Positions 7,648-17,714 of a stretch of 64,000 nt of DNA are shown piece after piece (the first letter of the stretch is position 1; every line of letters begins with the position of its first letter). Both the position numbers and the translations under genes were made by a program. The notes below the pieces were generated by a model that worked only from the letters and a program-made list of their open reading frames with translations, searched no databases and was not told the DNA's origin. The DNA comes from Cetobacterium ceti (GTDB lineage: Bacteria; Fusobacteriota; Fusobacteriia; Fusobacteriales; Fusobacteriaceae): NCBI RefSeq assembly GCF_900167275.1, contig NZ_FUWX01000006.1:1-64000 (forward strand), given 5' to 3'.

Positions 7648-8478
7648 ATGAAGAAAAAAAGAGTAAGTTTTTTTGATATATTTAACCATGGGGTATTTAT
7701 AATATTTGCTTTAATTGTTATATTACCTCTTCTTATAACTCTTTTTTCCTCTTTTAAAACTTCAATACAAATAGCTAGGGAAAGTGTACTTGCTTTTCCT
7801 AGACCTTTTACTTTTGAAAATTATACAGAAGTTTTTAAAGATGGAAATGTTTTAGTAGCTTTAAAAAATTCATTTTTATTGGTAATTTTAACTGTAATAA
7901 TAAACTCATTTTTAGCTAGTATGGTTGCCTATTCTTTAAGTAGATTTGAATTTAAAATGAAAAGAGTATTTTTCTTTTTACTTAGTGTAGGGATGTTATT
8001 ACCTGGGTTTATAGCCGAAATAACAAGATTTGGAATTATAGCTAATTTAGGAGTATATGATACTATTTATGCTCCACTTTTAATATATGTGGGAACAGAT
8101 TTAATGCAGATATATATTTATAAGCAGTTTATAGATCAAGTTCCTTTTTCTCTAGATGAAAGTGCAATGATTGATGGGTGCTCTTATTTTAGAATCTATT
8201 GGAAAATAATATTTCCTGTGATTATTCCAGCTACGGCAACTTTAGCTATTTTAAAATCAGTAGCTGTTTTAAATGATATGTTTACACCATATTTATATAT
8301 GCCAAGTCCTCATAATGCCACTTTAACAACAATGCTTATGAACTACGTGGGAAGAAGTGGTTCTTGGTCAAAATTAAGTGCAGCAGTAATAGTTGTTATG
8401 ATTCCAGGAATTGTACTCTATTTAGTTTTTAGAAAGAAAATATTAGCAGGAATGGCAGCTGGGGCGGTGAAGGAGTAG
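7648..8478 (+). CDS. carbohydrate ABC transporter permease (MalG type)
   Basis: A 276-residue MalG/UgpE-type permease, partner of the preceding MalF-type protein. It has six membrane segments and the EAA loop ESAMIDGCSYFRIYWKIIFP. It lies four bases after the previous gene, and its stop is directly followed by the TTG start of the sulfatase, so importer and enzyme are made from one message. Confidence 0.92.
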   Translation: MKKKRVSFFDIFNHGVFIIFALIVILPLLITLFSSFKTSIQIARESVLAFPRPFTFENYTEVFKDGNVLVALKNSFLLVILTVIINSFLASMVAYSLSRFEFKMKRVFFFLLSVGMLLPGFIAEITRFGIIANLGVYDTIYAPLLIYVGTDLMQIYIYKQFIDQVPFSLDESAMIDGCSYFRIYWKIIFPVIIPATATLAILKSVAVLNDMFTPYLYMPSPHNATLTTMLMNYVGRSGSWSKLSAAVIVVMIPGIVLYLVFRKKILAGMAAGAVKE

Positions 8479-9804
8479 TTGAAGAAGAAAAATATACTTT
8501 TTATTTTTTCAGATCAGCAAAGACAGGACACAATGGGAGTTTATGGACAGAAATTAAAGGTTACTCCTAATTTAGATAAATTAGGGGAAGAGGGGACAGT
8601 TTTTGAAAATTCCTTTACAGTTCAACCTGTATGTGGACCTGCAAGGTCTTGTTTACAAAGTGGAATGTATCCAAGTGAAATTGGAACTTTTATAAATGGA
8701 ATATCTCTTCCTGAAAATATAAAGACAGTGGCAGATTATTTAAATGAAGAGGGGTATGAAACTGCTTATGTTGGAAAGTGGCATTTGGCCTCTGATGATG
8801 GAATAGAGGAATATCACTATAAAGGTGTCCCTAAACATAAAAGGGGAGGTTACAAAGATTTTTGGAGAGCCTCAGACGTATTAGAATTTACATCACATGG
8901 TTATGATGGATATGTTTTTAATGAAAAAATGGAAAAAGTAAATTTTAAGGGATATAGAGCAGATAAAATTACAGACTTTGCTTTGGAATATTTAAATGAA
9001 AAGAAAAGTGACAATCCATTTTTTCTTTTTATCTCTTATATAGAACCTCATCATCAAAATGATAGAAAAATTTATGAGGGACCTCATGGTTCAAAGGAAA
9101 AATTTAAAAATTATGAACTTCCTGAAGATTTAAGATATTTTGGAAATGGGGATGCTGTAGAAAATTATGAAAATTATTTGGGATGTTGTAATTCTATAGA
9201 TGAAAATGTTGGGAGATTAATTGAAAAATTAAAAGAGATGGGAGAGTATGAAAATACAATTATAATTTACACAAGTGATCATGGATGTCATTTTAAAACA
9301 AGGAATAGAGATTTAAAAAAACCTGGTGGAGATGACTATAAAAGATCTCCTCATAGTTCTGTAATAAAAACACCTTTAATTATAAAAGGGATGGATTTAA
9401 ATGTAAAAAGAAGTGAAAGTTTTGTAAGTTTATTAGATTTGCCTCCAACACTTTTAAGTTTAGGAGGAGTTAAAGATTTTGGAAATATGCAGGGAGAAAC
9501 TATAGAGGAAAAATTAAAAAAAGATGAGGATAAAGTTTTTATACAGATAAGTGAAAGTTTTGTTGGACGAGGACTTAGAACAAAGGATTATTTATACTGT
9601 GTATGGGCACCAGAAAAAAATCCTTGGAAAGATAAAAATAGTGAAAAGTATGAGGGACTTTATTTATATGATATAAAAAATGATCCCCATGAAAAAAATA
9701 ATTTAATAGATAATGAAAAATATTTTGAAACAAAAGAGAAATTGAAAAAAATACTTATAAGTGAAATAAAAAAATATGAAAATAAAATCTGTGAAATTAT
9801 TTAG
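8479..9804 (+). CDS. cysteine-type (formylglycine) sulfatase, cytoplasmic
   Basis: A 441-residue S1-family sulfatase that hydrolyses sulfate esters. The activation motif C-x-P-x-R is present as C52-G-P-A-R56; Cys52 would be converted to formylglycine, in anaerobes by a radical-SAM maturase (anSME), which is not in this window. Metal-site residues include D12 near the N-terminus, KWH (100-102) and D267-H268 in TSDHG. There is no signal peptide, so it should act in the cytoplasm on imported sugar. The start is TTG, with AAGGAG five bases upstream; no better start is seen. The linkage it cleaves cannot be read from sequence. Confidence 0.9.
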   Translation: MKKKNILFIFSDQQRQDTMGVYGQKLKVTPNLDKLGEEGTVFENSFTVQPVCGPARSCLQSGMYPSEIGTFINGISLPENIKTVADYLNEEGYETAYVGKWHLASDDGIEEYHYKGVPKHKRGGYKDFWRASDVLEFTSHGYDGYVFNEKMEKVNFKGYRADKITDFALEYLNEKKSDNPFFLFISYIEPHHQNDRKIYEGPHGSKEKFKNYELPEDLRYFGNGDAVENYENYLGCCNSIDENVGRLIEKLKEMGEYENTIIIYTSDHGCHFKTRNRDLKKPGGDDYKRSPHSSVIKTPLIIKGMDLNVKRSESFVSLLDLPPTLLSLGGVKDFGNMQGETIEEKLKKDEDKVFIQISESFVGRGLRTKDYLYCVWAPEKNPWKDKNSEKYEGLYLYDIKNDPHEKNNLIDNEKYFETKEKLKKILISEIKKYENKICEII

Positions 9805-9812
9805 GGGGGAAA

Positions 9813-11564
9813 ATGTTAGAATTAAAAAAAGATGGAATTTTTATAAATGGAGAAAAAACTTTACTTATATCAGGGGCATTTCATTATTTTAGAACTTTGC
9901 CTGAGATGTGGGAAGATAGATTAAAAAAAATTGCAGCTTGTGGGTTTAATACTGTAGAAACATATGTTCCTTGGAATCTACATGAAAAGCAAGAGGGAAA
10001 ATTTGATTTTAAAGGAATTTTAGATTTAGAAAAATTTGTTCAATTGGCAGAAGAGGTTGGTTTATATGTTATTTTAAGACCGACTCCATATATTTGTAGT
10101 GAATGGGAAAATGGTGGACTTCCTCCTTGGTTATTTAAATATGAGGGAATTCATTTAAGAACAATGGATCCAGTGTATATTGAAAAAATAAATAGATATT
10201 ATGATACTATTTTACCAAAAATGGAAAAATATCTAATAACTAAAGGTGGACCAATAATTGCTATGCAAATAGAAAATGAATATGGAAGTTATGGAAATGA
10301 TAAAAATTATTTAGAATTTTTAGAAAGAGCAATGACTTCTAGGGGAATTAATGTACCGTTATTTACCTCTGATGGTCCAACGGATAATATGTTATCAGGA
10401 GGAACTTTACCTCATATTTGGAAAACTATTAACTATGGTTCAAGAACTGAGGAAGCTTTTGAAGTTTTAGAAAAATACCAAAAAGATTTACCAAAAATGG
10501 TTATGGAATTTTGGATAGGTTGGTTTGATCATTGGGGTCATGAACATATAACTAGAGAACCTGAAAGTGTAGTAGAAGAGTTTGAAGTGATGTTAAAAAA
10601 TGATATTTCTGTGAATTTTTATATGTTTCACGGAGGGACTAACTTTGGATTTATGGCAGGGGCAAATTATGATGGAAAACATAAGGCTGATGTAACTAGT
10701 TATGATTATGATGCTCTTTTAACAGAAGCTGGAGATATTACAAAAAAATATGAAATGATAAAAGAACTTTTAAAGAAATATGAAAAAAAAGTAAAAAAAC
10801 ATAAAAATCATAAATTTTATGAAATAGAAAATTCAAAAAAGAAAAACTACGGTACTGTTCAATTTACAGAAAGAACAGAATTATTTAAAAATATAAAAAA
10901 TTTAGGAAAGAAATATATTTCTTCTACTGTGAAAACAATGGAAGATTTAGATCAAGACTATGGTTTTATTTTGTATGAAACAAATATTTTAGGAAATTAT
11001 ATAAATAAGAAATTAACTTTAGAAGAAGTTAGAGATAGAGCCATGATTTATTTAGATGGAAAATATTTAGGAGTAATAGATAGAAATAATAATCAAGAAA
11101 TATTTTTAACTATTGAAGGGAAGGGAAAACTTTCTATTTTAGTTGAAAATTTAGGTAGAATAAATTATGGACCTAAAATGAAAGATAAAAAAGGAATCAC
11201 AGATCACGTGAGACTAGAAAATCAGATTTTATTTAACTGGGAAATTACAACTATACCTTTAAATAATTTGGAAAAATTATCATTTTTAAATTTAGAAAAA
11301 ATTGATGAAAATAATCCAAGCTTTTATAGGGGAACTTTTATTGTAAAAGAAATAGGAGATACATTTATAGATTTTGAAAAGTGGTCCAAAGGAGTTGTTT
11401 ATATCAATGGATTTAATATTGGAAGGTATTGGGAAAATGGCCCACAAAAAAGATTATATTTACCTAAGGAATTATTAAAAATTGGAGAAAATGAAATTAT
11501 TATTTTTGAACTTCATAAATTTGGACATTACTTAAATCTTTTTGAAGAAAGTAAATTGGGATAA
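9813..11564 (+). CDS. beta-galactosidase, glycoside hydrolase family 35
   Basis: A 583-residue GH35 enzyme that removes terminal beta-linked galactose. The (beta/alpha)8 catalytic domain opens with SGAFHYFRTLPEMWEDRL. The acid/base is E156 in IENEYGSYG and the nucleophile E232 in MEFWIGWFDHWG; RPTPYICSEWENGGLPPWL is also typical. The C-terminal third is a beta-sandwich region ending in FNIGRYWENGPQKRLYLP, common in this family. There is no signal peptide, so it is cytoplasmic. It lies eight bases after the sulfatase behind an AGGGGGG site, suggesting desulfation then degalactosylation of the same imported glycan. Confidence 0.93.
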   Translation: MLELKKDGIFINGEKTLLISGAFHYFRTLPEMWEDRLKKIAACGFNTVETYVPWNLHEKQEGKFDFKGILDLEKFVQLAEEVGLYVILRPTPYICSEWENGGLPPWLFKYEGIHLRTMDPVYIEKINRYYDTILPKMEKYLITKGGPIIAMQIENEYGSYGNDKNYLEFLERAMTSRGINVPLFTSDGPTDNMLSGGTLPHIWKTINYGSRTEEAFEVLEKYQKDLPKMVMEFWIGWFDHWGHEHITREPESVVEEFEVMLKNDISVNFYMFHGGTNFGFMAGANYDGKHKADVTSYDYDALLTEAGDITKKYEMIKELLKKYEKKVKKHKNHKFYEIENSKKKNYGTVQFTERTELFKNIKNLGKKYISSTVKTMEDLDQDYGFILYETNILGNYINKKLTLEEVRDRAMIYLDGKYLGVIDRNNNQEIFLTIEGKGKLSILVENLGRINYGPKMKDKKGITDHVRLENQILFNWEITTIPLNNLEKLSFLNLEKIDENNPSFYRGTFIVKEIGDTFIDFEKWSKGVVYINGFNIGRYWENGPQKRLYLPKELLKIGENEIIIFELHKFGHYLNLFEESKLG

Positions 11565-11572
11565 AATGAAAA

Positions 11573-11606
11573 TGGTGGTAGAAATTTCTACCACCAAATT
11601 TTTTTA
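11573..11606. terminator. bidirectional terminator between GH35 and GntR genes
   Basis: TGGTGGTAGAAA and TTTCTACCACCA form a perfect self-complementary hairpin (11573-11596), followed by a T-run and preceded by A-rich sequence. It can serve both convergent operons. Confidence 0.88.
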
Positions 11607-12329
11607 TAAAATATTTAGTTTTACTTTATATTTAAATTTATCTCCACGGACAATGGATTTTGTAAATTCAATTACATTTTCATTTTCATAGGTAATTCGT
11701 TCTAAAATTATTCCACAATCTCCTGGAGTTATATTTAAAAACTTTTCATCATTTTCATCTAAAGCACAAGGATAAAAAGTTTCATCTGCTGAGGTTAAAT
11801 TTGCAGAATAAATATTTTTTAAAACTTTATAAAGTCCTAATGTTTGAATTTTTTCTTTGGATAAATTTTTAAAACGATTTTCTGGAAGAAAAGTCGTTTC
11901 ATACATTAAAGGTTCCCCATCGGCAAGTCTTATTCTTGATAAAACATAAAGTGTTTCTTCTGGAGAAATATTGAAAATTTTTCCAAGATTTATTCCTGCC
12001 TCCCTTGTGGATAAATCTATAACTTTACTACTAGGAGTTTTTCCTTCTTTTTCAATGACATCTCCAAAGCTGTAAAAACCATTTAATTCTTGATTCATTC
12101 TTTTTTTAGAAACAAAAGTTCCTTTTCCTTGAATTTTATGTAAATAACCTTGCTTTTCTAATTCAGAAATAGCTTGTCTTACAGTGGCTCTACTGATGGA
12201 ATATTTTTCAGCCAATTCTCTTTCAGAAGTTATTTTATTTCCAGATTCAATTTTTCCAGAATCTATTTTTTCTATTATTAAATCCATTAATTGAGAATAT
12301 AATGGAATATTACTTTCTTTATTTATCAT
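11604..12329 (-). CDS. GntR-family transcriptional regulator, HutC subfamily
   Basis: A 241-residue regulator. The N-terminal winged helix-turn-helix (about residues 5-75) contains ELAEKYSISRATVRQAISELEKQGYLHKIQGKGTFV. The C-terminal UTRA ligand-binding domain runs from about 90 to 235. HutC-type regulators of amino-sugar genes usually sense a sugar phosphate and bind palindromes with GGT...ACC arms. Such a palindrome (16281-16298) lies at the promoter of the neighbouring sugar operon, so this is the obvious candidate regulator. It sits between the import/hydrolase operon and the catabolic operon. AAGGAG precedes the ATG. Confidence 0.92.
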   Translation of the reverse strand: MINKESNIPLYSQLMDLIIEKIDSGKIESGNKITSERELAEKYSISRATVRQAISELEKQGYLHKIQGKGTFVSKKRMNQELNGFYSFGDVIEKEGKTPSSKVIDLSTREAGINLGKIFNISPEETLYVLSRIRLADGEPLMYETTFLPENRFKNLSKEKIQTLGLYKVLKNIYSANLTSADETFYPCALDENDEKFLNITPGDCGIILERITYENENVIEFTKSIVRGDKFKYKVKLNIL

Positions 12330-12359
12330 AGAATACTCCTTAAATTTTTTTCAATAACT

Positions 12360-12388
12360 ATTATAAGATAAAAAAGGAAGATGAGCAA
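12360..12388 (-). promoter_or_regulatory. possible promoter of the GntR gene
   Basis: On the minus strand a perfect TATAAT (12360-12365) lies 17 bases from TTGCTC (12383-12388), a weak -35. The -35 falls in the loop of the terminator of the upstream kinase operon. Only the -10 is convincing. Confidence 0.4.
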
Positions 12389-12396
12389 TCTTCCTT
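12370..12396 (-). terminator. terminator of the sugar kinase/aldolase operon
   Basis: On the minus strand AAGGAAGAT and ATCTTCCTT form a nine-base stem with a five-base loop, followed by a T-run. It begins at the stop codon of the PfkB kinase gene. Confidence 0.85.
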
Positions 12397-13310
12397 TATC
12401 CTATTTTTTTAACTATTATTTTTTTCATAAGTTCTTCTATAACTGGCAAAGATATAAAACCAGTTTCATTGGACATGGCATTAGACATTCCACAAGCCAT
12501 GCTGTATTTTAGAATTTCTTCTATGGGTAGATTATTTTTTAAGCCATGGGCAAATCCAGCAACAGAAGAATCCCCACTTCCCACAGGATTTATTACTTGG
12601 ATTTTAGGAATATCTATTTTGTAGATATCATCTCCAATATAAATAGCTCCATTTTTTCCTAGGGAAAGTAAAATATTTTGAGCACCTTTATCTCGAAGAG
12701 TAAGGGCTCCTTTAATTAGCTTCTCTTGAGTATCCAATGGTGTTTGAAGAATTGCTTTAAGTTCTTCTTGATTAGGTTTAATTAAAAAAGGATTTCCTTG
12801 AAGAGCTTCTATCAAAGATGTTCCACTAGTATCAAGAATAACTTTCTTATTTTTTCCTAGTTCACAAAGAAGTTTATATGTTTCACCACTAATTCCTTTT
12901 GGTAAACTTCCACTGATACAGATTATTTCATTTTCTAAAAGAAGATTTTTATAGTGATCAATAAATTTTTTCAATTCAAATTCAGATATTTCAGCTCCAG
13001 GTTCAAGAATCTCAGTTTGAGATCCTTGACCTAAAATTGCAATGCAATTTCTAGTTTCTGAAGCGGATTCAATAAAGCTACTATTTATATTCAGGTTTTG
13101 AAGGCTATTTTTAATCCAGGTTCCGTTGGATCCGCCTAAAAAGCCTGTGGCAACAACGGAATTTCCTAGAAGATTTAATACTCTAGAGACATTTAATCCC
13201 TTTCCACCTGGAGTTTTAAAGGATTTTGCTCTAAAAATTTTATCTATATTAAAATCAGAAATTTCATATCTTACATCAATAGCTGGATTTAATGTAACTG
13301 TTAAAATCAT
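12396..13310 (-). CDS. PfkB-family hexose-phosphate kinase, likely tagatose-6-phosphate kinase (LacC-like)
   Basis: A 304-residue PfkB (ribokinase fold) kinase of the LacC/FruK branch. The N-terminus MILTVTLNPAIDVRYEI is typical of this branch; the sugar-site glycine motif is TPGGKGLNVSRVL (33-45). The ATP-site motif NPVGSGDSSVAGF (241-253) includes the catalytic base D247. LacC phosphorylates tagatose-6-phosphate to the 1,6-bisphosphate, FruK fructose-1-phosphate. The adjoining tagatose-bisphosphate-type aldolase and AgaS isomerase favour the former. It is the last gene of the operon, two bases after the aldolase stop. Confidence 0.85.
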   Translation of the reverse strand: MILTVTLNPAIDVRYEISDFNIDKIFRAKSFKTPGGKGLNVSRVLNLLGNSVVATGFLGGSNGTWIKNSLQNLNINSSFIESASETRNCIAILGQGSQTEILEPGAEISEFELKKFIDHYKNLLLENEIICISGSLPKGISGETYKLLCELGKNKKVILDTSGTSLIEALQGNPFLIKPNQEELKAILQTPLDTQEKLIKGALTLRDKGAQNILLSLGKNGAIYIGDDIYKIDIPKIQVINPVGSGDSSVAGFAHGLKNNLPIEEILKYSMACGMSNAMSNETGFISLPVIEELMKKIIVKKIG

Positions 13311-13312
13311 AA

Positions 13313-15295
<1,983 letters not shown>

Positions 15296-15296
<1 letters not shown>

Positions 15297-16246
15297 TATA
15301 AGCCTCCATTTTTTTCATTATATAGTTTTAATCCGTAAATAGCTGAACCCATAACAGCAGAATATTTAGGTTTTATAATTTCAGCATTTAATCCATAATT
15401 TTTTAAATAATTTTTTAATGGTTCAAAAATAAAATCTCCCGATTGAAAAACTCCTCCTGTATAGGAAACTTTTATAATCTCATTTCCAAAGTCTATTTTA
15501 TTTATAATAGCTTTAATCATAAGACCAATTTCTTCTCCAGCTTCTTTAAAAATTTTCAAGGCATATTTATCATTTTCTAAGGCTGCCTTATAAACTAAAA
15601 GAGAAAGTTTAGCAATTTTTCCTCTATCTAGAGAATATTGATTATGAATTAAATGAATAAGATCAAAATCATCTTTTAAATTTAATTCCTTTTTAAAAAT
15701 TTCATAGATAGGTGTTTTTTCATATCTTCCATCAGCTTCCTTTGTGAAAACTTCAAGAGCTTTTTTTCCAACCCAATAAGCTGATCCTTCGTCACCACAA
15801 ATAGGTCCCCACCCACTGCTACGACTTTGAAGTCCTTGAGAATTTACCCCAAATCCAATGGCTCCAGTTCCAGCTATTATATTAATTCCTGGTTCACAAG
15901 CAAGAGAACCTGCCCAACCAGCTTCCATATCATTACCAACTTTAAAACTTATATTATTCCAAACTTTTTTTGTAATTGCATCAATTTTTAATTGATCCTC
16001 TTTAATCTCTCCATAACCAGGAATACCAGCAAAAATATACCCTATATTTTTCTCTGTAATATTTAATTGTGTTAAAACTTTAGTTGTAATTTCCTGTAAA
16101 AGAGTTTCTAAACCATCAAAACCTATTTGTAAATAATGGCCAGTTCCAGTTTGGAAACTAAGAATTTCATTTTGATTCTTATCTATAACAGTAATAGCAG
16201 TTTTAGTTCCACCACTATCAATTCCAATAAAGAATAAGTTTTCCAT
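15296..16246 (-). CDS. BadF/BcrA-type ATPase, N-acetylhexosamine kinase-like
   Basis: A 316-residue ASKHA-fold kinase of the BadF/BadG/BcrA/BcrD family, which includes N-acetylglucosamine kinases. The phosphate-binding start is FIGIDSGGTKTAITVID; further motifs are NDMEAGWAGSLACEPGINIIAGTGAIGFG and SGWGPICGDEGSAYWVGKKAL. In context it may phosphorylate an amino sugar such as GalNAc or galactosamine (AgaK-like role); the exact substrate is inferred. The start is ATG at 16246 with AGGGGTGG upstream. An in-frame start at 16333 would make the palindromic operator coding and lacks a ribosome site. Confidence 0.85.
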
Positions 16247-16280
16247 AGTTAGTTCCACCCCTAAATATTTTTCATTCGGT

Positions 16281-16298
16281 AACTGGTACGTACCAGTT
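16281..16298. promoter_or_regulatory. palindromic operator, probably for the GntR/HutC regulator
   Basis: AACTGGTACGTACCAGTT is a perfect 18-base palindrome. It starts seven bases downstream of the -10 box of the leftward kinase operon, overlapping the expected transcription start, a classic repressor position. GGT...ACC arms are usual for HutC-type GntR regulators, and such a regulator gene lies 4 kb away in the same locus. Confidence 0.8.
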
Positions 16299-16304
16299 GA
16301 TAGG

Positions 16305-16333
16305 ATTATAGATAATTTTTTTTTATTTGTCAA
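16305..16333 (-). promoter_or_regulatory. promoter of leftward amino-sugar operon
   Basis: On the minus strand a perfect TTGACA (16328-16333), a 17-base spacer and a perfect TATAAT (16305-16310). Fully consensus. Confidence 0.85.
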
Positions 16334-16355
16334 ATAAATTTTTTTTTAGTATTCT
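16327..16355 (+). promoter_or_regulatory. promoter of rightward mutarotase gene
   Basis: TTGTCA (16327-16332), a 17-base spacer and TATTCT (16350-16355). Its -35 box overlaps the -35 box of the divergent operon, so the two promoters probably compete or are co-regulated. Confidence 0.65.
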
Positions 16356-16391
16356 ACTAGGTGATGAAACTTTTAATTGAAGGGGGAAAAA

Positions 16392-17273
16392 ATGTACAGG
16401 TTAGAAAATGAGTTATTAAAAATTGAAATTGAAAGTAAAGGAGCAGAATTAAAAAGTGTTTTTGGAAAAATTGATAAAATAGAGTATATTTGGCCAGGAA
16501 CAGAGGGTAGTTTTCAAAAAAGTGCTCCAAATTTATTTCCTTTTATTGGAAATATAAAAAATGGAGAAATAAATTATCCCTATAAAGGAAAAAGAATTAT
16601 TCTTCCAATGGATAAACATGGATTTGTAAGAGATATGGAATTTGAACTTATAAAAGAAGAAAAAGATATATTAGAATTTCAATTGAAATGGAACGAATTA
16701 TTAAAAAGTAAATATCCTTATGAATTTCTATTTAAAGTAAAATATGAACTGAAGGAAAATATTTTGATTCAATCTTATATTGTAGAAAATATAGATGAAG
16801 AACCTATGTTTTACCATGTGGGAGGACATACTGCTTTTAATTGTGAATATATGAAAGAGGATAAATTTGAAGATTATTATTTAAAGTTTTATGATAAAAA
16901 ATGTATAGAATATAACATGGATAAGGGAGGACAATTTGTAAGTTCTGAAAAAATAAATTTAGATTTAGAAGATCCATTTAAATTATACAAAAAAAGATTT
17001 AAGGAACATGCTTATGTTTTAGATGAAATAAAAAATAAGAAAATAAGTTTAAGAAAAAATAATAGTAAAAATGGTGTGGATATAGAATTTGAAGATTTTC
17101 CATTGGTTACATTATGGAGTTCAGGAGATAATAGTAAATTTATCTGTTTAGAGCCTTGGGTTGGAACTACAGATTTTATAGAAAATAGTGGAAAAGTTGA
17201 AGAGAAATATTTAATTGAACAATTAGAACCAAAGAATAAAAAAGAATATAAACAAATAATGAAATTTATGTAA
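16392..17273 (+). CDS. aldose 1-epimerase family protein (LacX-like)
   Basis: A 293-residue galactose mutarotase-like beta-sandwich protein. The start MYRLENELLKIEIESKGAELKSVFGK closely resembles LacX proteins; DKHGFVRDMEF and HVGGHTAFNCE carry the expected conserved histidines. It likely interconverts anomers of galactose or a related sugar released by the beta-galactosidase. The start is ATG at 16392 with GAAGGGGG upstream; an in-frame TTG at 16377 runs through the ribosome site. It is divergent from the amino-sugar operon and shares its control region. Confidence 0.87.
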   Translation: MYRLENELLKIEIESKGAELKSVFGKIDKIEYIWPGTEGSFQKSAPNLFPFIGNIKNGEINYPYKGKRIILPMDKHGFVRDMEFELIKEEKDILEFQLKWNELLKSKYPYEFLFKVKYELKENILIQSYIVENIDEEPMFYHVGGHTAFNCEYMKEDKFEDYYLKFYDKKCIEYNMDKGGQFVSSEKINLDLEDPFKLYKKRFKEHAYVLDEIKNKKISLRKNNSKNGVDIEFEDFPLVTLWSSGDNSKFICLEPWVGTTDFIENSGKVEEKYLIEQLEPKNKKEYKQIMKFM

Positions 17274-17296
17274 ATGAAAATAGAATAGAAATAAAA

Positions 17297-17320
17297 AAAA
17301 GACAGATTACTCTGTCTTTT
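17297..17320 (+). terminator. terminator after mutarotase gene
   Basis: AAAAGACAGA and TCTGTCTTTT form a 10-base stem with a TTAC loop; the T-run is short. It could also act on the minus strand after the tRNA genes, where an A/T-rich tail follows. Confidence 0.7.
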
Positions 17321-17335
17321 CAATTATCACCAAAT

Positions 17336-17419
17336 TGGTGCGAAGGGAGGGACTTGAACCCTCACGTCAAAGACGCCAGATCCTAAGTCTGGTGCGTCTG
17401 CCAATTCCGCCACCCTCGC
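17336..17419 (-). tRNA. tRNA-Leu (anticodon TAG)
   Basis: Minus strand, 84 bases with encoded CCA. The acceptor arms GCGAGGG and CCTTCGC pair with one G-T. The anticodon loop CTTAGGA between CCAGA and TCTGG gives anticodon TAG. The long variable region fits a class II leucine tRNA. Confidence 0.94.
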
Positions 17420-17421
17420 GT

Positions 17422-17498
17422 TGGTGCCTAGAAAAGGATTCGAACCTTCGACCGCTCGGGTATGAACCGAGTGCTCTAGCCAACTGAGCTATCTAGGC
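17422..17498 (-). tRNA. tRNA-Met (anticodon CAT), elongator type
   Basis: Minus strand, 77 bases with CCA. The acceptor is GCCTAGA with TCTAGGC; the anticodon loop TTCATAC between CTCGG and CCGAG. The acceptor pairing at position 1 and the anticodon stem are unlike initiator tRNA. A CAT tRNA modified for isoleucine cannot be fully excluded. Confidence 0.92.
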
Positions 17499-17503
17499 AA
17501 TTA

Positions 17504-17579
17504 TGGCAGGCCAAGCAGGACTCGAACCCGCAACCCTCGGTTTTGGAGACCGATGCTCTACCAATTGAGCCATTAGCCT
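17504..17579 (-). tRNA. tRNA-Trp (anticodon CCA)
   Basis: Minus strand, 76 bases with 3' CCA. The acceptor is AGGCTAA with TTGGCCT; the anticodon loop CTCCAAA between TCGGT and ACCGA gives CCA. The discriminator is G, as expected for tryptophan. Confidence 0.94.
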
Positions 17580-17582
17580 GCA

Positions 17583-17659
17583 TGGTCGGAATAGCAAGAT
17601 TCGAACTTGCGGCCCCCTGCTCCCAAGGCAGGTGCGCTACCGGACTGCGCTATATTCCG
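17583..17659 (-). tRNA. tRNA-Pro (anticodon TGG)
   Basis: Minus strand, 77 bases with CCA. The acceptor is CGGAATA with TATTCCG; the anticodon loop CTTGGGA between CCTGC and GCAGG gives TGG. It is the first gene of the four-tRNA cluster. Confidence 0.94.
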
Positions 17660-17714
17660 TACTTCATTGCTTAAGTATAATATCATAAAAAAAAATTATT
17701 GTCAACAAAAAAAA

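Noticed and set aside
8479-8481. Frameshift or missing start in the sulfatase, because no ATG begins the frame
   Set aside because: TTG at 8479 directly precedes the conserved KKKNILFIFSDQQR start and has AAGGAG five bases upstream.
16247-16333. N-terminal extension of the BadF-type kinase to an upstream in-frame start
   Set aside because: It would translate the palindromic operator, lacks a ribosome site, and adds sequence unlike the family; ATG at 16246 has AGGGGTGG at proper spacing.
17012-17323. Possible minus-strand gene opposite the mutarotase
   Set aside because: It is opposite a well-supported gene, has low-complexity hydrophobic content and would be read from within a terminator.
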